The position numbers and the translations under genes are program-made. The notes under the pieces were generated by a model. That model saw nothing but the letters and a program-made list of their open reading frames with translations, was not told where the DNA came from and did no database searches. A stretch of 64,000 nt of DNA from Paenibacillus sp. RUD330 (GTDB lineage Bacteria; Bacillota; Bacilli; Paenibacillales; Paenibacillaceae): assembly GCF_002243345.2 (NCBI RefSeq), contig NZ_CP022655.2, forward strand, positions 551,035 through 615,034. Reading direction: 5' to 3'. Below, one piece after another: positions 25,720 to 35,758 of this stretch; position 1 is the stretch's first letter; every line of letters starts with the position of its first letter.

Positions 25720-27207
25720 TCAGGACAGCTTCTTTTGCCCGTTCACCTGGAAGACGGAGCCGTAGTCGCCGGAATAGATCGGCGATCCGTACTTGCTCAG
25801 CCAGGTCGTATAGAAGCGGCTGGAGGCGTTTTTGCGGGTGACGATGACGAAGTCGGGATGGTTGGCATCCACGAGGTCGGTGACGTACACCGGGAAGCCG
25901 TACATGGACTGCTCGAAGGCGGTCCAGCCGAAGACCGTTTTGGTCGCGTCCGTAATGAACGGGTCCTGCCGTCCGTCCGCCAGCACGTCGCCGCCGCGGA
26001 ACATGACATAACCGGAGGAGCCGTACAGCGTCATGACCTTCGGTCTCGAAGGGCCTTGGAAATGCTCCAGGATGTAGTCCATTTCCTTCACCGGGTACTT
26101 GTAGGAGTTCGGCTGAGGCGTATGCTGGAAGTTGTAGATGACGTTCACGCCGAGCCCCAGTACGAGGCCGATGATCAGCGGCTTCACGCTGAGGCTGAGA
26201 CGGAATCGGCGCAGGCCGGGAACCGACTCGATGACGGCCGCCGCAAAGTACAGGACGAACAGCCACATGAAGAAATGATACTTGTAGTTGGACACGCCGA
26301 GGAAGAAGATGCCCATCATGAAGATGAAGCGGAAAAACCGCTTGTGAATCGAGAACGGCAGCAGCGCGACGAATGCCAGCAGCATGGAGGTCGCGGCCAG
26401 ATTGCCCATGCTGTTGAACTGGATGGCCTTCCATTCGTTGATGAGCAGGTTGAAGTTGCCGTGCGTCACGGTGAGGATGAAGAAGATGCTTTTCGGTCCT
26501 GCCGCATTCAGGAAGCCGGCTCCGATGACCGTGACCGCAACGACCAGCCACCGCCAGCCGATGCGCCGGTTCAGCAGCTTGCGGGTGACGAGGCTCTCCA
26601 GCAGCGCCATGCCCATGAACACGATGATGACCGGCCAGACCCCGGAGTGGAAGTTGGCGATCAGCAGCGAAATGAGCGGGAGCAGAACCATGTAGCGGGC
26701 TGCCGGCTTGATCTGGAATTCGCGCAGGAAAACGAAGAACCAGACGATGAGAAATGCGGAGATCATTTGCGGCCGGGTCGTGAAGTAAATGTCGTAGATG
26801 CCCCACATGACAGGCAACAGGAGCAGCATCAGGATCGGCTCGCGGCCCCGGGACGGCAGGCCGAGCTCCTTGCGCGAGACGAGCATCATGCGGTAGAGGC
26901 CGAGCACGAGCAGAATCATGCAGGCAGCGGTAAGCAGGTAGGTGCCGGCCCAGCCGAAGGCGTCGTACAGCAGCGCGATGACGGCCTGGAACCCGACCTC
27001 ATGCGGAACATAAGGGAGCTTGTCGTCGCCGTAAAAGGTATGGATGGCGGTATGCGGAACCTTGCCGGCCTCCAGCATGGACTTGCCGACCTCGATATGC
27101 CAGAACGTATCCGGGTCGTTGTACGATTCGGACGGCGGCATCAGAAACACGATGACCGATAGAACGAGCGCGGCGATGACCGCCGCGGCGGCGAAACGGA
27201 TTTTCAT
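25720..27207 (-). CDS. Polytopic membrane protein of unknown function
   Basis: 495 residues with about ten to twelve hydrophobic segments from residue 5 onward and a C-terminal soluble portion (about 370-495). After TM1, the conserved-looking segment [24 protein letters not shown] resembles the first extracytoplasmic loop of GT-C/PMT-like membrane glycosyltransferases, where acidic residues are catalytic, so a lipid-linked sugar transferase is possible. I cannot assign a family firmly. The ATG at 27207 gives a normal signal-anchor start. It lies between queE (convergent) and queF (divergent). Confidence 0.8.
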   Translation of the reverse strand: MKIRFAAAAVIAALVLSVIVFLMPPSESYNDPDTFWHIEVGKSMLEAGKVPHTAIHTFYGDDKLPYVPHEVGFQAVIALLYDAFGWAGTYLLTAACMILLVLGLYRMMLVSRKELGLPSRGREPILMLLLLPVMWGIYDIYFTTRPQMISAFLIVWFFVFLREFQIKPAARYMVLLPLISLLIANFHSGVWPVIIVFMGMALLESLVTRKLLNRRIGWRWLVVAVTVIGAGFLNAAGPKSIFFILTVTHGNFNLLINEWKAIQFNSMGNLAATSMLLAFVALLPFSIHKRFFRFIFMMGIFFLGVSNYKYHFFMWLFVLYFAAAVIESVPGLRRFRLSLSVKPLIIGLVLGLGVNVIYNFQHTPQPNSYKYPVKEMDYILEHFQGPSRPKVMTLYGSSGYVMFRGGDVLADGRQDPFITDATKTVFGWTAFEQSMYGFPVYVTDLVDANHPDFVIVTRKNASSRFYTTWLSKYGSPIYSGDYGSVFQVNGQKKLS

Positions 27208-27388
27208 GGGGATGCTCCTTGCCGGTATGGTCTTGGAATGGACAATCATTTCCCTTCATTATAGGGGCGCAGGAATGCTCCGGCAATGGAGCTCTCCGGA
27301 TACTCCTTTCAACGCAGATCCAGAGAGACAGGTTGCAGGTGCTCCTAACCATAGTAGACCAATTGAAATCCAGAAAGGACGAAACTCC

Positions 27389-27895
27389 ATGAACGAACAA
27401 CAAGGACGCTCGCAAGCCGAATTGGACGGTGTCACGCTGTTAGGCAATCAAGGCACGAAGTACCCTTCCACGTATGCCCCGGAGGTGCTGGAGAGCTTCG
27501 TCAACAAGCATCCGGACCGGGATTACCGCGTCAAATTCAACTGCCCTGAGTTCACGAGCCTATGTCCGATGACGGGCCAGCCGGACTTTGCTGCGATCTA
27601 TATCGCCTACATTCCCGACAAGCTGATGGTGGAGAGCAAGTCGCTCAAGCTGTACCTGTTCAGCTTCCGCAACCACGGCGACTTCCACGAGGATTGCATG
27701 AACATCATCATGAACGACCTCATCAAGCTGATGGAGCCCCGCTACATCGAAGTGTGGGGCAAGTTCACTCCGCGCGGCGGCATTTCCATCGATCCTTACT
27801 GCAACTGGGGCAGGCCGGGCACGAAGTACGAGCAGATGGCGGAATACCGGATGATGAACCTGGATCTGTATCCGGAGAAGGTGGACAACCGGTAG
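27389..27895 (+). CDS. queF: NADPH-dependent 7-cyano-7-deazaguanine reductase QueF
   Basis: 168 residues, the short unimodular type. The catalytic nucleophile Cys59 is in [14 protein letters not shown] and the proton-relay Asp66 is in the same motif; NADPH-site [20 protein letters not shown] and the C-terminal RGGISIDPY are present. QueF reduces preQ0 to preQ1, the last step before tRNA insertion. ATG at 27389 follows AGAAAGGA. It completes the queCDE pathway but is a separate transcription unit; I did not find a second preQ1 aptamer in front of it. Confidence 0.95.
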   Translation: MNEQQGRSQAELDGVTLLGNQGTKYPSTYAPEVLESFVNKHPDRDYRVKFNCPEFTSLCPMTGQPDFAAIYIAYIPDKLMVESKSLKLYLFSFRNHGDFHEDCMNIIMNDLIKLMEPRYIEVWGKFTPRGGISIDPYCNWGRPGTKYEQMAEYRMMNLDLYPEKVDNR

Positions 27896-28220
27896 GAGAT
27901 AGACGGGCGCGGGCAGGATTTGCTGGTGCAGGATGAAGTGGTGGGATTGGGATGGAATTCGATCGGAGTCCACCAGGAGGCATGCAATGAAAAAGAACCG
28001 ATTTTCCACCTGACTTCGGTCAGCTTGGGGGTGACACCTCTTTTGCTCCATGGGTTCTATCTCAGGCGATTCTCTTCATGCGGAATCCTGATTTTCATCC
28101 TCTTGCCGTCAACAGCATCATCTATATATCCTGCTCTGGATTTGGGCTGACGTACCATCTGATTTCTTATTTTCGGACAAAAAAGCAAGAGAGCGCTCCT
28201 TGATGGGGCGCTCTCTTCGT

Positions 28221-28349
28221 TTATTCCTGCGTCGCTGTCAGATCGCATTCCTCCCGCTTGAGGAACTTGGTTTTATGCTTCCATTTATGGCCGAGCCAGA
28301 TAGCTGTAAAAAGCGGCAAGCCGAAGTACAGCGGATGCTTTTCCTGCCA
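28221..28349 (-). pseudogene. Small (about 41-codon) gene, apparently frameshifted at its start
   Basis: Read on the minus strand, the frame ending at 28221 encodes EKHPLYFGLPLFTAIWLGHK, then a Lys-rich stretch ending CDLTATQE, and has its own flanking terminators, yet it has no start codon in frame. An ATG sits just upstream in the -1 frame (28349); removing one base from GCAGGAAAAG would join it to the open frame as MAEKHPLYFG. This could be a decayed gene or a single-base sequence error. Product: short hydrophobic-then-basic peptide, unknown function. Confidence 0.35.
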
Positions 28350-28350
28350 T

Positions 28351-28382
28351 GAAAAAACACCTGATCCCCATGGGGATCAGGT
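28351..28382 (-). terminator. Rho-independent terminator of the subtilase gene
   Basis: ACACCTGATCCCC-ATGG-GGATCAGGTGT followed by TTTTTT on the minus strand, 17 bases after the stop. Confidence 0.88.
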
Positions 28383-28398
28383 GTCGGGACGAGCGAGC

Positions 28399-31300
28399 TT
28401 AGATCAGCTTGCCGCCTTGAAGCAGCTTGTAGAGGACGGTTGCGGCCGCTTCGCGGGTCGTAGGAGCTGCCGGCTGGAACACGGTGGAACCGTTCGCCGA
28501 GGAGCCTTCCATCAGGCCTGCCGCCGTTACAAAGGCAATGCTGTCCTTCGCGAAGGCGCCGAAGCTTGCAGCGTCGCCGTATGTGCTGATTTTGCCGCCC
28601 GTTGCTTTGATATCAAGCAGTGCGGAGGCTTTGGCCAGCATGACGGACAGCTCCTGGCGGCTGATGATGCCGTCTGGACGGAACGTGCTGTCATTGTAGC
28701 CGTTGATGAGACCGGCTGCATAAACGGCATTTACTGCATCCGTATACCATGCGCCGGCTTTGAGGTCGGTGAATGGAGCGGCGGTCGTCGTGCTGAGGCC
28801 GAGGCCGCGCGTCAGCATCGCGGCGAATTCGGCGCGGGTGACGGAAGTCTTCGGCGAGAACTTCGTAGCGGACGTGCCGTTGATCAGCAGCTTCTCAGCC
28901 AGAGCCTGGATGCGGCTCTGAGCCCACGAAGAGGAGATGTCGTTGAACGCGACGGCTTTCTTGGCCACAGCATAGGTGGAGAAGCCAGGGCGGTTCACGA
29001 CCACGGTCGTCGTTCCGTCTTCATTGGCAGTGAATACGGCTGGAGCGGGTGCTTCCTTGCCGTTCTCGAGGAACAGGACGCCGGCTTTTTCAGCCGATAC
29101 GCCTTTGTCCAGCGTGAACGAGCGTTTGATGAAGGTCGATGCAGGCACAGCGATTTCCTTGGAGCTGGATCCGGTCACGACGTTCACTTGGAACGTTACC
29201 GGAGTGCCGACGACTGTTGCCGATGCGAATTTGGAACCGGCAGCCTTTTGGATGACGAGCTCCAAACCGCTTCCTGCAGGCACGGATTTCAGAAGCGAGA
29301 GCGGAAGCTCAAGCGTTTCCGTACCGGTCGTCAGGTAGAGCGAACTTCCTGCAGGTGCAGTCGACAGGAGCTGAACTTGATCGGCAGGCAGGCTCAGCTT
29401 GGAAGCTTTGCCGGCTTCGGCAGCCGCGTTGACGACAAGAGCCAGCTTGGTCGTTCCGGTACCGATCGCGGCTTGCAGATCCGCATAGGTAATCGTAGTA
29501 ACCGTTGCGGATGCTTCGGACGCGGTCGCGGATTTAACGGCGACCTGCTGTTGGCCTTGACCGACGACAGCCTTCAGGGAAGCCGCTGCATCCGATGGAG
29601 CAGGGGCTGGCGACGGAGTTGGAGCAGCTCCTGTTCCCGGGAAGAAGATCGGGCCGGTCGACGTGCGGGCTACAGAGAACGGAAGGTAGCCGATCGTTTG
29701 GGCTGCGATTTTGCCTTTGACGATTTTATACGCGGCAACGTTGATGCCGTACTGGCCATCCTTCAACTGTGCGGTCGTTGTGTTCCCTTTCTCGTCATCG
29801 ATCTTGTAGGTGCCGTCGAAGCGGCTCGTATAGACCTTGGAATCGAGAACGGAACCGGATGAATAAGCGTCGTTGTACGTAATATAGCCGACTGTATCGT
29901 CGTTGATGTCGTTGATGAGGATTTCGTAGTAGTTCATGCCTTCCGCTGCAAGGCGGAACGAGATGTCCATGAAGTCGTTGATGCCGTCTCCGTCAGGGGA
30001 CAGCTGGCGAGTCGAAAGCGTCAGATCCTGGATGCCGTAGCCGGTATCCGGCTTCTGATCGCCGACATGGACGACGAACGGAATGTGCAGAGTCGGCTTG
30101 CCCTCGGCTGTCAGAATGACGTTTCCTTCGTATACACCGACAGGAGCGTCTGTAGCGATAGAGATGGCCAGGTCAAACTCCTTCTTGCTGTTCGCGCCTG
30201 CCTTAGCGAAGCCGTCGGCCAGCCCGTCCAAGGAAATCGAGATTTTGCTGTTGTCCGGAGTGGTGACCGGGCTGTCGGAGTACGGATCTCCCGTAACCTC
30301 GTCATTCAGCTGGTAGGAAGCTTTGTAGGAAACGGCTGCGTCCGACGTGTTGTTCAGCTGCAGCTTGATGTTTCCTTTGCTGCCGGCTTTCATGACGCCG
30401 AAGCTGGCGTTGTCGCCATAGTTCGTCGTCGGAATGGGGTTCATCTCTTTGTCATAGAGAACAAGCTGTTCGACGGTTTGCAGAACGGCAGGAGTCTTGA
30501 TCGCTTCCGCGATGTTGACACGGCCTGCTCCTTGGGAATACACGTCGTACAACGTACCTTCCGCATCGGAGATCGGATCTGCCGTATTAGCGAGTGCCGC
30601 ACGGATTTCGAAAGGAGTCCAATCCGGATGCTCCTGCTGGAGCAGGGCGGCGAGCCCGGCAACATGCGGCGTCGCCATGCTCGTGCCGCTGATGCGGTTG
30701 TAGGCTTCCGCATAGCTGGCGTCAGGATTCGTCTTGCCGTATGCCGGCCAAGTGGACAGGATGTTCACGCCCGGGGCGGAGAAGTCCGGCTTGATGCCGA
30801 GAATGCCGTCCGAATTCGGGCCGCGCGAGCTGAAGTCGGCCATGTGGTCGCCCTGATCCACCGTTTTTGGATAGATGGAATCAAAAGCGAGCTTGAGGCT
30901 GGAGCCTTGGTTGGCTTTCAGGAAGCGAGCCAGCGCGCGTCCTTTGGATCCTTCGAGATCAAAGGCAGGAATGAACTGCAGGCTGTCGCCCAGATAGGCC
31001 GTCGGGCCGATCCAGGAATCGCGTCCCGCGATGCTTTCGCTCAGATTGGCCGTATTCGCATCGGTTGTCAGCGCATTGCCGTTGAAGATGACGATTGCCT
31101 TGGCATGATGCTCCTTGGCGATGGCGATTTTGTCGACAAACGCCAGCGTGCCGCGGGAAACGAAGACGATTTTATCTTTTACGTCGAGGCCTTTGTAATC
31201 CGCCTCGGCTCCGAGATTGGCGTAAACGGCGGCTTGCTCCTCGCTTCCGATCAAGGATGCGAAGTCTTCTTTGCCGGTATACCAGCCCATGACGTTCAGG

Positions 31301-32517
31301 GCGTTGTTGGTATACACGCTGCCCGCAACCGTGCCGGCGGAGTTGTAGACCGAAGCGCTGACCGATGCTCCGTAATGGTTGCTTGGGCTGGTGGCCGCTC
31401 CTACGGAGATCGCAAGCTGGCTGGAAGCCGGGGAGCCCATGGAATAGTAGTATTGCTCCGATTCCACAGCATTGTTGCCGTTAGCCACGACAGCTACGAC
31501 GCCGGCCAGGACCGCGTTGTTGATTGCGATGGAGTCGGGAGTGAATGCGTCCTTGGCATCATCGGAACCTAGAGACAGGTTGATGACATCCATTCCGTCC
31601 TGCACGGCATGCTCGATTCCGTCGATGACCTGCGCCGAGGAGCCGGAAGAGCGGCCGGTTTCTTTGTTGAAGCCGAGTACCTTGTAGACATACAGATCCG
31701 ACTCATAGGCCACGCCTTTATGGTTGACATCGGAGTTGTTCTCTGCGCGGGCAGCAATCGTGCCGGACACATGCGTTCCGTGGGAGGTGCCTTTATTGCC
31801 GGTTTTTTCATCCGGGGACTCCTCATAAGGATCATCCGTGTTGAAGTAGGAATCATGGCCGCCTTTGTAGGCGTTTTTCAGGTCCGGATGAAGGTAGTCC
31901 ACGCCGGTGTCGATGACGCCGACTTTGATGCCTTTGCCCGTCAGTCCGGCATCCCATGCCTCGGGAACGCCGATCTGCTTGAGCGGATTGATGTCATACT
32001 TGTATGTCGTTTCGGTTGCTGTAGGGAAGCTTGTCGTCGGAATGGAATAATAAGTACGGTTCTCATAGATCGACTTGACGCCTGCAATCTGGGCAAGAGC
32101 AGGAATTTGGTTGGCCGGAAGCTCGACCTCCATCCCGTTCAGCACCGTATCGAACTGGTAGGTGACCTTAAGATCGATCCCGCTTTTTTTGGCAGAGGCG
32201 ATGACACCGGATTGCTGGCGGCTGATCGCGCTCTCGGTCGCTTCGGTGCTGAGGGATTTGACGCCCATTTTTGCGGCGTATTTGCCCTCGGCGATCGTCG
32301 CTCCATCCAGCTGGACAATCACTTTGACAGGCTTGCTGGACGTGGTATCCAGGCGGGAAGAGATCATGGCGTCGATTCCTTTGGTCAGGCTCTTGGCCAG
32401 AATACCAGAGGATACAGGCGATGCAGCGGCTTGGGCCACGAGCGGCTGAAGCAGCAGCGCGGCAGACAGCGTGGTGGACAAAGCGGTCAGAATGACTTTG
32501 CGGCGAGACTTCTGCAA
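28399..32517 (-). CDS. Cell-surface S8 (subtilisin-like) serine protease with three SLH motifs
   Basis: 1372 residues. Signal peptide 1-31 (cut near AQAAAS), I9-type propeptide about 60-155, then the S8 catalytic domain: Asp203 in GVIDTGVDYLHPD, His246 in GTSHGTHVSGT and Ser613 in SGTSMATPHVAG. A PA-domain insertion lies about 390-520, and Fn3-like and beta domains follow to about 1170. Three SLH motifs end the protein (first FNDISSSWAQSRIQALAEKL, last TTREAAATVLYKLLQ), which tether it to pyruvylated wall polymer. It is a Vpr-like minor extracellular protease fixed to the surface. The start is TTG with AAGG about eight bases upstream. Confidence 0.93.
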   Translation of the reverse strand: MQKSRRKVILTALSTTLSAALLLQPLVAQAAASPVSSGILAKSLTKGIDAMISSRLDTTSSKPVKVIVQLDGATIAEGKYAAKMGVKSLSTEATESAISRQQSGVIASAKKSGIDLKVTYQFDTVLNGMEVELPANQIPALAQIAGVKSIYENRTYYSIPTTSFPTATETTYKYDINPLKQIGVPEAWDAGLTGKGIKVGVIDTGVDYLHPDLKNAYKGGHDSYFNTDDPYEESPDEKTGNKGTSHGTHVSGTIAARAENNSDVNHKGVAYESDLYVYKVLGFNKETGRSSGSSAQVIDGIEHAVQDGMDVINLSLGSDDAKDAFTPDSIAINNAVLAGVVAVVANGNNAVESEQYYYSMGSPASSQLAISVGAATSPSNHYGASVSASVYNSAGTVAGSVYTNNALNVMGWYTGKEDFASLIGSEEQAAVYANLGAEADYKGLDVKDKIVFVSRGTLAFVDKIAIAKEHHAKAIVIFNGNALTTDANTANLSESIAGRDSWIGPTAYLGDSLQFIPAFDLEGSKGRALARFLKANQGSSLKLAFDSIYPKTVDQGDHMADFSSRGPNSDGILGIKPDFSAPGVNILSTWPAYGKTNPDASYAEAYNRISGTSMATPHVAGLAALLQQEHPDWTPFEIRAALANTADPISDAEGTLYDVYSQGAGRVNIAEAIKTPAVLQTVEQLVLYDKEMNPIPTTNYGDNASFGVMKAGSKGNIKLQLNNTSDAAVSYKASYQLNDEVTGDPYSDSPVTTPDNSKISISLDGLADGFAKAGANSKKEFDLAISIATDAPVGVYEGNVILTAEGKPTLHIPFVVHVGDQKPDTGYGIQDLTLSTRQLSPDGDGINDFMDISFRLAAEGMNYYEILINDINDDTVGYITYNDAYSSGSVLDSKVYTSRFDGTYKIDDEKGNTTTAQLKDGQYGINVAAYKIVKGKIAAQTIGYLPFSVARTSTGPIFFPGTGAAPTPSPAPAPSDAAASLKAVVGQGQQQVAVKSATASEASATVTTITYADLQAAIGTGTTKLALVVNAAAEAGKASKLSLPADQVQLLSTAPAGSSLYLTTGTETLELPLSLLKSVPAGSGLELVIQKAAGSKFASATVVGTPVTFQVNVVTGSSSKEIAVPASTFIKRSFTLDKGVSAEKAGVLFLENGKEAPAPAVFTANEDGTTTVVVNRPGFSTYAVAKKAVAFNDISSSWAQSRIQALAEKLLINGTSATKFSPKTSVTRAEFAAMLTRGLGLSTTTAAPFTDLKAGAWYTDAVNAVYAAGLINGYNDSTFRPDGIISRQELSVMLAKASALLDIKATGGKISTYGDAASFGAFAKDSIAFVTAAGLMEGSSANGSTVFQPAAPTTREAAATVLYKLLQGGKLI

Positions 32518-32921
32518 GCAGGTACCTTCTTTCTATAAGTGTGGTGACCTTCCCTCTGGAAGGCGTTTACGAAAAATGAAAGATAACGTGACATAATTCG
32601 ACAAGTAACCTCTCATCTCTCGCGTGTGATAAAAGAATACTTCTCCTAATCTTCTTTGTCTAGTAATAATTAACAAGAATTTAAGTTTATTTTAACGTTG
32701 CCCGAATAAATCGGCGATTAGTTATTGGATTAATGCGTTAAAGCATTTAATTGATGCAGACACTTCTGTATGCGCTCTCTACTTCTTTCTTAAAGTTATC
32801 TCATAATAACAGTGGATAATAAAATAGGCCTCGCTCCATATATACATAGGTCTGAGATCCCATCTCGAACTTCTATTTCCTCCAGTATCTGCTATAATTC
32901 GACCAGGGGGTTAGTACATCT
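32518..32921. other. AT-rich divergent promoter region
   Basis: 404 bases, markedly more AT-rich than its surroundings, between the divergent protease and GGDEF genes. A TATAAT box at 32893-32898 lies 24 bases before the GGDEF start codon. I could not place a convincing -35 for it or a promoter for the protease. Confidence 0.5.
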
Positions 32922-34487
32922 ATGCTTATGACCTGGACATACCTGGTCGCCGCGTGCGTTCCAATCGCGCTTATCCTGCTGGTTATGCCGTACAGACGGG
33001 TACCCGGCACTTCCATATATATCGCCATGCTGGCGCTTTCTGCGGTGCTCAGCTTCGCCTCGCTGATGCAATACGTCATGCCGGAGCTGCAGACCAAAGT
33101 TATATGGCGCAATATCTCGCAAATTTCAGTGTTCATTTATCCCGTGCTCAGCTTGTTCCTGGCTTTGGCCCATTCGGGGTATGAGCGGTTGGCTCGAATC
33201 CGTCCCATCATCTATGCATCCCTGGTTCCAATCGCGGCGATTTTGCTCATTTTCACCAATGACTATCACCATCTCATGCGCACAGCCGTGAGGATCGGCG
33301 CCAACGGCATGCTGGATATCGAGCGGACGGCTCTCAGCTCCATGTTCATCTCCTACAGCTCGGCCAGCCAAGTTCTCGGCATCGCCGTGCTCTTCCGCAC
33401 CTGGCTGACGGCTGCAGGCACAGACAGGCGCCGGCTTCTGGGCTTGATCGGAGCGGTGCTCATTCCTCTTGTATCCATTAATGTGAGGCTGGCTAATCCG
33501 ACCTTGGCCCAAGGCATTCTCGGCGCGCTGGTTTTCTCCACGTTTCCGGCCTGTCTGCTGATCTTCTGGAGCTTCTATCGCTACCAGGTTCTTCATGTCG
33601 TTCCCATCGCCCGGAACAAGCTGTTCGAGATCATGAAGGACGGCATCGTGGTGCTCGATACCCGTCAGAGGGTGATGGATCATAACGCTTCCGCCTCGCG
33701 GCTCATTGCCAAAGCGGGCGGAACGCCAGGAGGCGACTGGCGCGGACTGCTGCTCGGCCAGCTGATCCCGGATGCCGATGCATGGTCGGAAGCTCATGAG
33801 CGCCGGATCGAATCCGAGGTTAGGCTTCGCTTCAGGCGGGCGGGATCCGAGGATATCTGGCTGGAGGTGAATGTCACTCCGCTCGTATCGGGGCGGGGAG
33901 ACTTCTATGGAACGCTGAGCGTCATCAGCGATATATCGGAATCCAAGAAGGTCGAGAAGGATCTGCGCCGGAGAGCCGCGATAGACGGTCTTACGGGATT
34001 GTACAACCGCACCGGCTTCATCGAACGGGCGCAGCGCCATCTGACGCTCTGCGCCGAGAACGAGAGGCCGTACAGCCTGCTCATCATGGATCTGGATCTG
34101 TTCAAAGAAATCAACGACCGCTACGGCCATCAGAACGGAGATCTGGCGCTGCAGACATTCGCGGAAGCGGCTCAGAGCGCCGTGGACGGCAGCGCGATGT
34201 TCGGGAGAATCGGCGGCGAGGAGTTCGCGGTCGCGTTGCCTGGCGCCGGGGCCAAGGAAGCGGAGAAGATTGCCGAGCGCATCCGAGCGGCTGTCATGGC
34301 GGCCGAGGTGCATGCCGATGACGGCAGGGAAATCCGACTGACGGTCAGCATCGGCGGCGCCTCGACGGACTCGAAGCCGTTGGATGGGGACAAGCTTTTC
34401 CAGCTTTTGTACGGCGAAGCCGACCGATGCCTGTATCAAGCGAAGAAGGACGGCCGCAATCGGGTTGTTTTCCGCCAAAACGATTGA
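32922..34487 (+). CDS. Membrane-bound diguanylate cyclase (7TM-PAS-GGDEF)
   Basis: 521 residues. About seven membrane segments in 1-220 resemble the N-terminal 7TM module of histidine-kinase-type receptors; a PAS domain lies about 225-340 (VLDTRQRVMDHNASASRLI ... RAGSEDIWLEVNVTPLVSGR), then a GGDEF domain about 350-518. The active-site signature is GGEEF (431-435), which is catalytically competent, with the metal-binding DLDLFKEINDRYGH segment. No RxxD inhibitory site precedes it. It should make cyclic di-GMP in response to a membrane or redox cue. ATG at 32922 follows AGGGGG. Monocistronic. Confidence 0.92.
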   Translation: MLMTWTYLVAACVPIALILLVMPYRRVPGTSIYIAMLALSAVLSFASLMQYVMPELQTKVIWRNISQISVFIYPVLSLFLALAHSGYERLARIRPIIYASLVPIAAILLIFTNDYHHLMRTAVRIGANGMLDIERTALSSMFISYSSASQVLGIAVLFRTWLTAAGTDRRRLLGLIGAVLIPLVSINVRLANPTLAQGILGALVFSTFPACLLIFWSFYRYQVLHVVPIARNKLFEIMKDGIVVLDTRQRVMDHNASASRLIAKAGGTPGGDWRGLLLGQLIPDADAWSEAHERRIESEVRLRFRRAGSEDIWLEVNVTPLVSGRGDFYGTLSVISDISESKKVEKDLRRRAAIDGLTGLYNRTGFIERAQRHLTLCAENERPYSLLIMDLDLFKEINDRYGHQNGDLALQTFAEAAQSAVDGSAMFGRIGGEEFAVALPGAGAKEAEKIAERIRAAVMAAEVHADDGREIRLTVSIGGASTDSKPLDGDKLFQLLYGEADRCLYQAKKDGRNRVVFRQND

Positions 34488-34491
34488 ATGG

Positions 34492-34516
34492 AAGCCCGGG
34501 GCAACCCGGGCTTTTT
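34492..34516 (+). terminator. Rho-independent terminator after the GGDEF gene
   Basis: AGCCCGGG-GCAA-CCCGGGCT followed by TTTTC. Confidence 0.82.
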
Positions 34517-34615
34517 CGGGCTGTCCTCCACATCAAGAGGCTGGTCTTGACCCGATGCGGCTGCGGGAGGAAAATAAGGGTACAAGTGAGCATCATATTC
34601 CAGGGAGGGGACGTC

Positions 34616-35620
34616 ATGCTTCAATTCAGAGCGCTGATCGTGGACAAGCAGGATGAAGACGTGGAGGCGGCCGTGCAGACGATGGAGGAGGCGAAGCTGC
34701 CGGAAGGGGACTTGCTGGTCCGGGTAGCTTACTCCAGCATCAACTATAAGGACGCGCTGGCCCTTGAGCCGGACGGGCGGATCGTCAGCCGTTATCCCCT
34801 GATCCCCGGAATCGATGCGGCAGGCGTCGTGGAGAAAAGCTCGGAACGCAGGCTGCCGCCGGGAACGAAGGTGATTGTCACCGGCCATGGCTTCGGCGTG
34901 AGCCAGCATGGCGGGTATTCCGAATACGCCCGCGTACCGGCGGAGTGGGCGGTGCCGCTCCCGAAAGGGCTGACCCCGCGCGAAGCGATGGCTCTCGGGA
35001 CAGCGGGATTGACCGCCGCGATGTCCATCCAGAAGCTGGAGGACGGAGGCGTGAAGCCGGGCAGCGGCCCGATCGTCGTGACCGGAGCCAGCGGCGGCGT
35101 CGGCACGCTCGCCGTCTCGATGCTGGCAGGGCTCGGCTATGAAGTCGAGGCCGTATCCGGCAAGCCGGAAGCCGCCGGCCTGCTGAGTGAGCTCGGAGCA
35201 GCCCGGATACTCGCCCGCGAGGAGCTGCTGCCGGCAGAGCAGCGGCCGCTGGACAAGCAGCGGTGGGCGGGAGCGGTCGACTGCGTAGGCGGGGCGATGC
35301 TGACGAATGTGCTGAGCCGGATCCAATACGGCGGAACAGCCGCCTGCTGCGGCTTGACGGGAGGCTCGGAGCTGACCGGAAGCGTCTTCCCGTTCATCCT
35401 GCGGGGAGTGCAGCTCTGCGGCATCGATTCGGTGTGGGCGCCGCAGGAGCTGCGGACCAGGCTATGGAAGCGGATGGCGGGAGATCTGAAGCCCCGCGGC
35501 CTGGAGCGGCTCATCCGCGAAGTGGAGCTGAACGATGTTGCCGAAGCGGCTCGGGCTCTGATTGCGGGGCGCGCCGAAGGGCGCAAGGTGGTCCGGATCG
35601 CAGCAGCGGGCAGTCATTGA
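34616..35620 (+). CDS. Zinc-independent medium-chain oxidoreductase, YhdH/YhfP (acrylyl-CoA reductase-like) family
   Basis: 334 residues, usual for quinone oxidoreductase-like MDR proteins. N-terminal GroES-like part (YSSINYKDALALEPDGRIVS, PLIPGIDAAGVVE) and C-terminal NADPH Rossmann fold with VTGASGGVGTLAVSMLAGLG. The YSSINYKDALA opening is characteristic of the YhdH/YhfP group, which reduces acrylyl-CoA or similar activated double bonds; the catalytic-zinc ligands of alcohol dehydrogenases are absent. ATG at 34616 has GGGAGGGG nearby; longer upstream frame is not homologous. Confidence 0.88.
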   Translation: MLQFRALIVDKQDEDVEAAVQTMEEAKLPEGDLLVRVAYSSINYKDALALEPDGRIVSRYPLIPGIDAAGVVEKSSERRLPPGTKVIVTGHGFGVSQHGGYSEYARVPAEWAVPLPKGLTPREAMALGTAGLTAAMSIQKLEDGGVKPGSGPIVVTGASGGVGTLAVSMLAGLGYEVEAVSGKPEAAGLLSELGAARILAREELLPAEQRPLDKQRWAGAVDCVGGAMLTNVLSRIQYGGTAACCGLTGGSELTGSVFPFILRGVQLCGIDSVWAPQELRTRLWKRMAGDLKPRGLERLIREVELNDVAEAARALIAGRAEGRKVVRIAAAGSH

Positions 35621-35624
35621 ACTA

Positions 35625-35685
35625 AAAGCCACCTGGAAATGAAGGGACCTTTAAAGGTCGCTCCGTTCCAGGCGGCTTTTTGGTT
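35625..35685 (+). terminator. Probable terminator
   Basis: AAAAGCC.CCTGGAA pairs with TTCCAGG.GGCTTTTT across a 30-base loop just after the oxidoreductase stop. Confidence 0.6.
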
Positions 35686-35758
35686 GGGATAATGATTGCC
35701 GATGACGAGAAGGCCGCGAGAGGCCGGGCAAGCCTGATGCTTGCCGAGTTTCCGCTCG

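Larger units (their letters stand above)
27896..28398. other. Gap holding terminators and a small broken gene
   Basis: Contains a hairpin near 28190-28216 (GAGAGCGCTCC / GGGGCGCTCTC, tracts of T on both strands), the frameshifted small frame at 28221-28349 and the subtilase terminator at 28351-28382. Nothing recognised from 27896 to 28180. Confidence 0.55.

Noticed and set aside
27250..27388. preQ1 riboswitch before queF
   Set aside because: An AGAGACAGG string is present but no matching CCTCT strand with A-rich tail follows.
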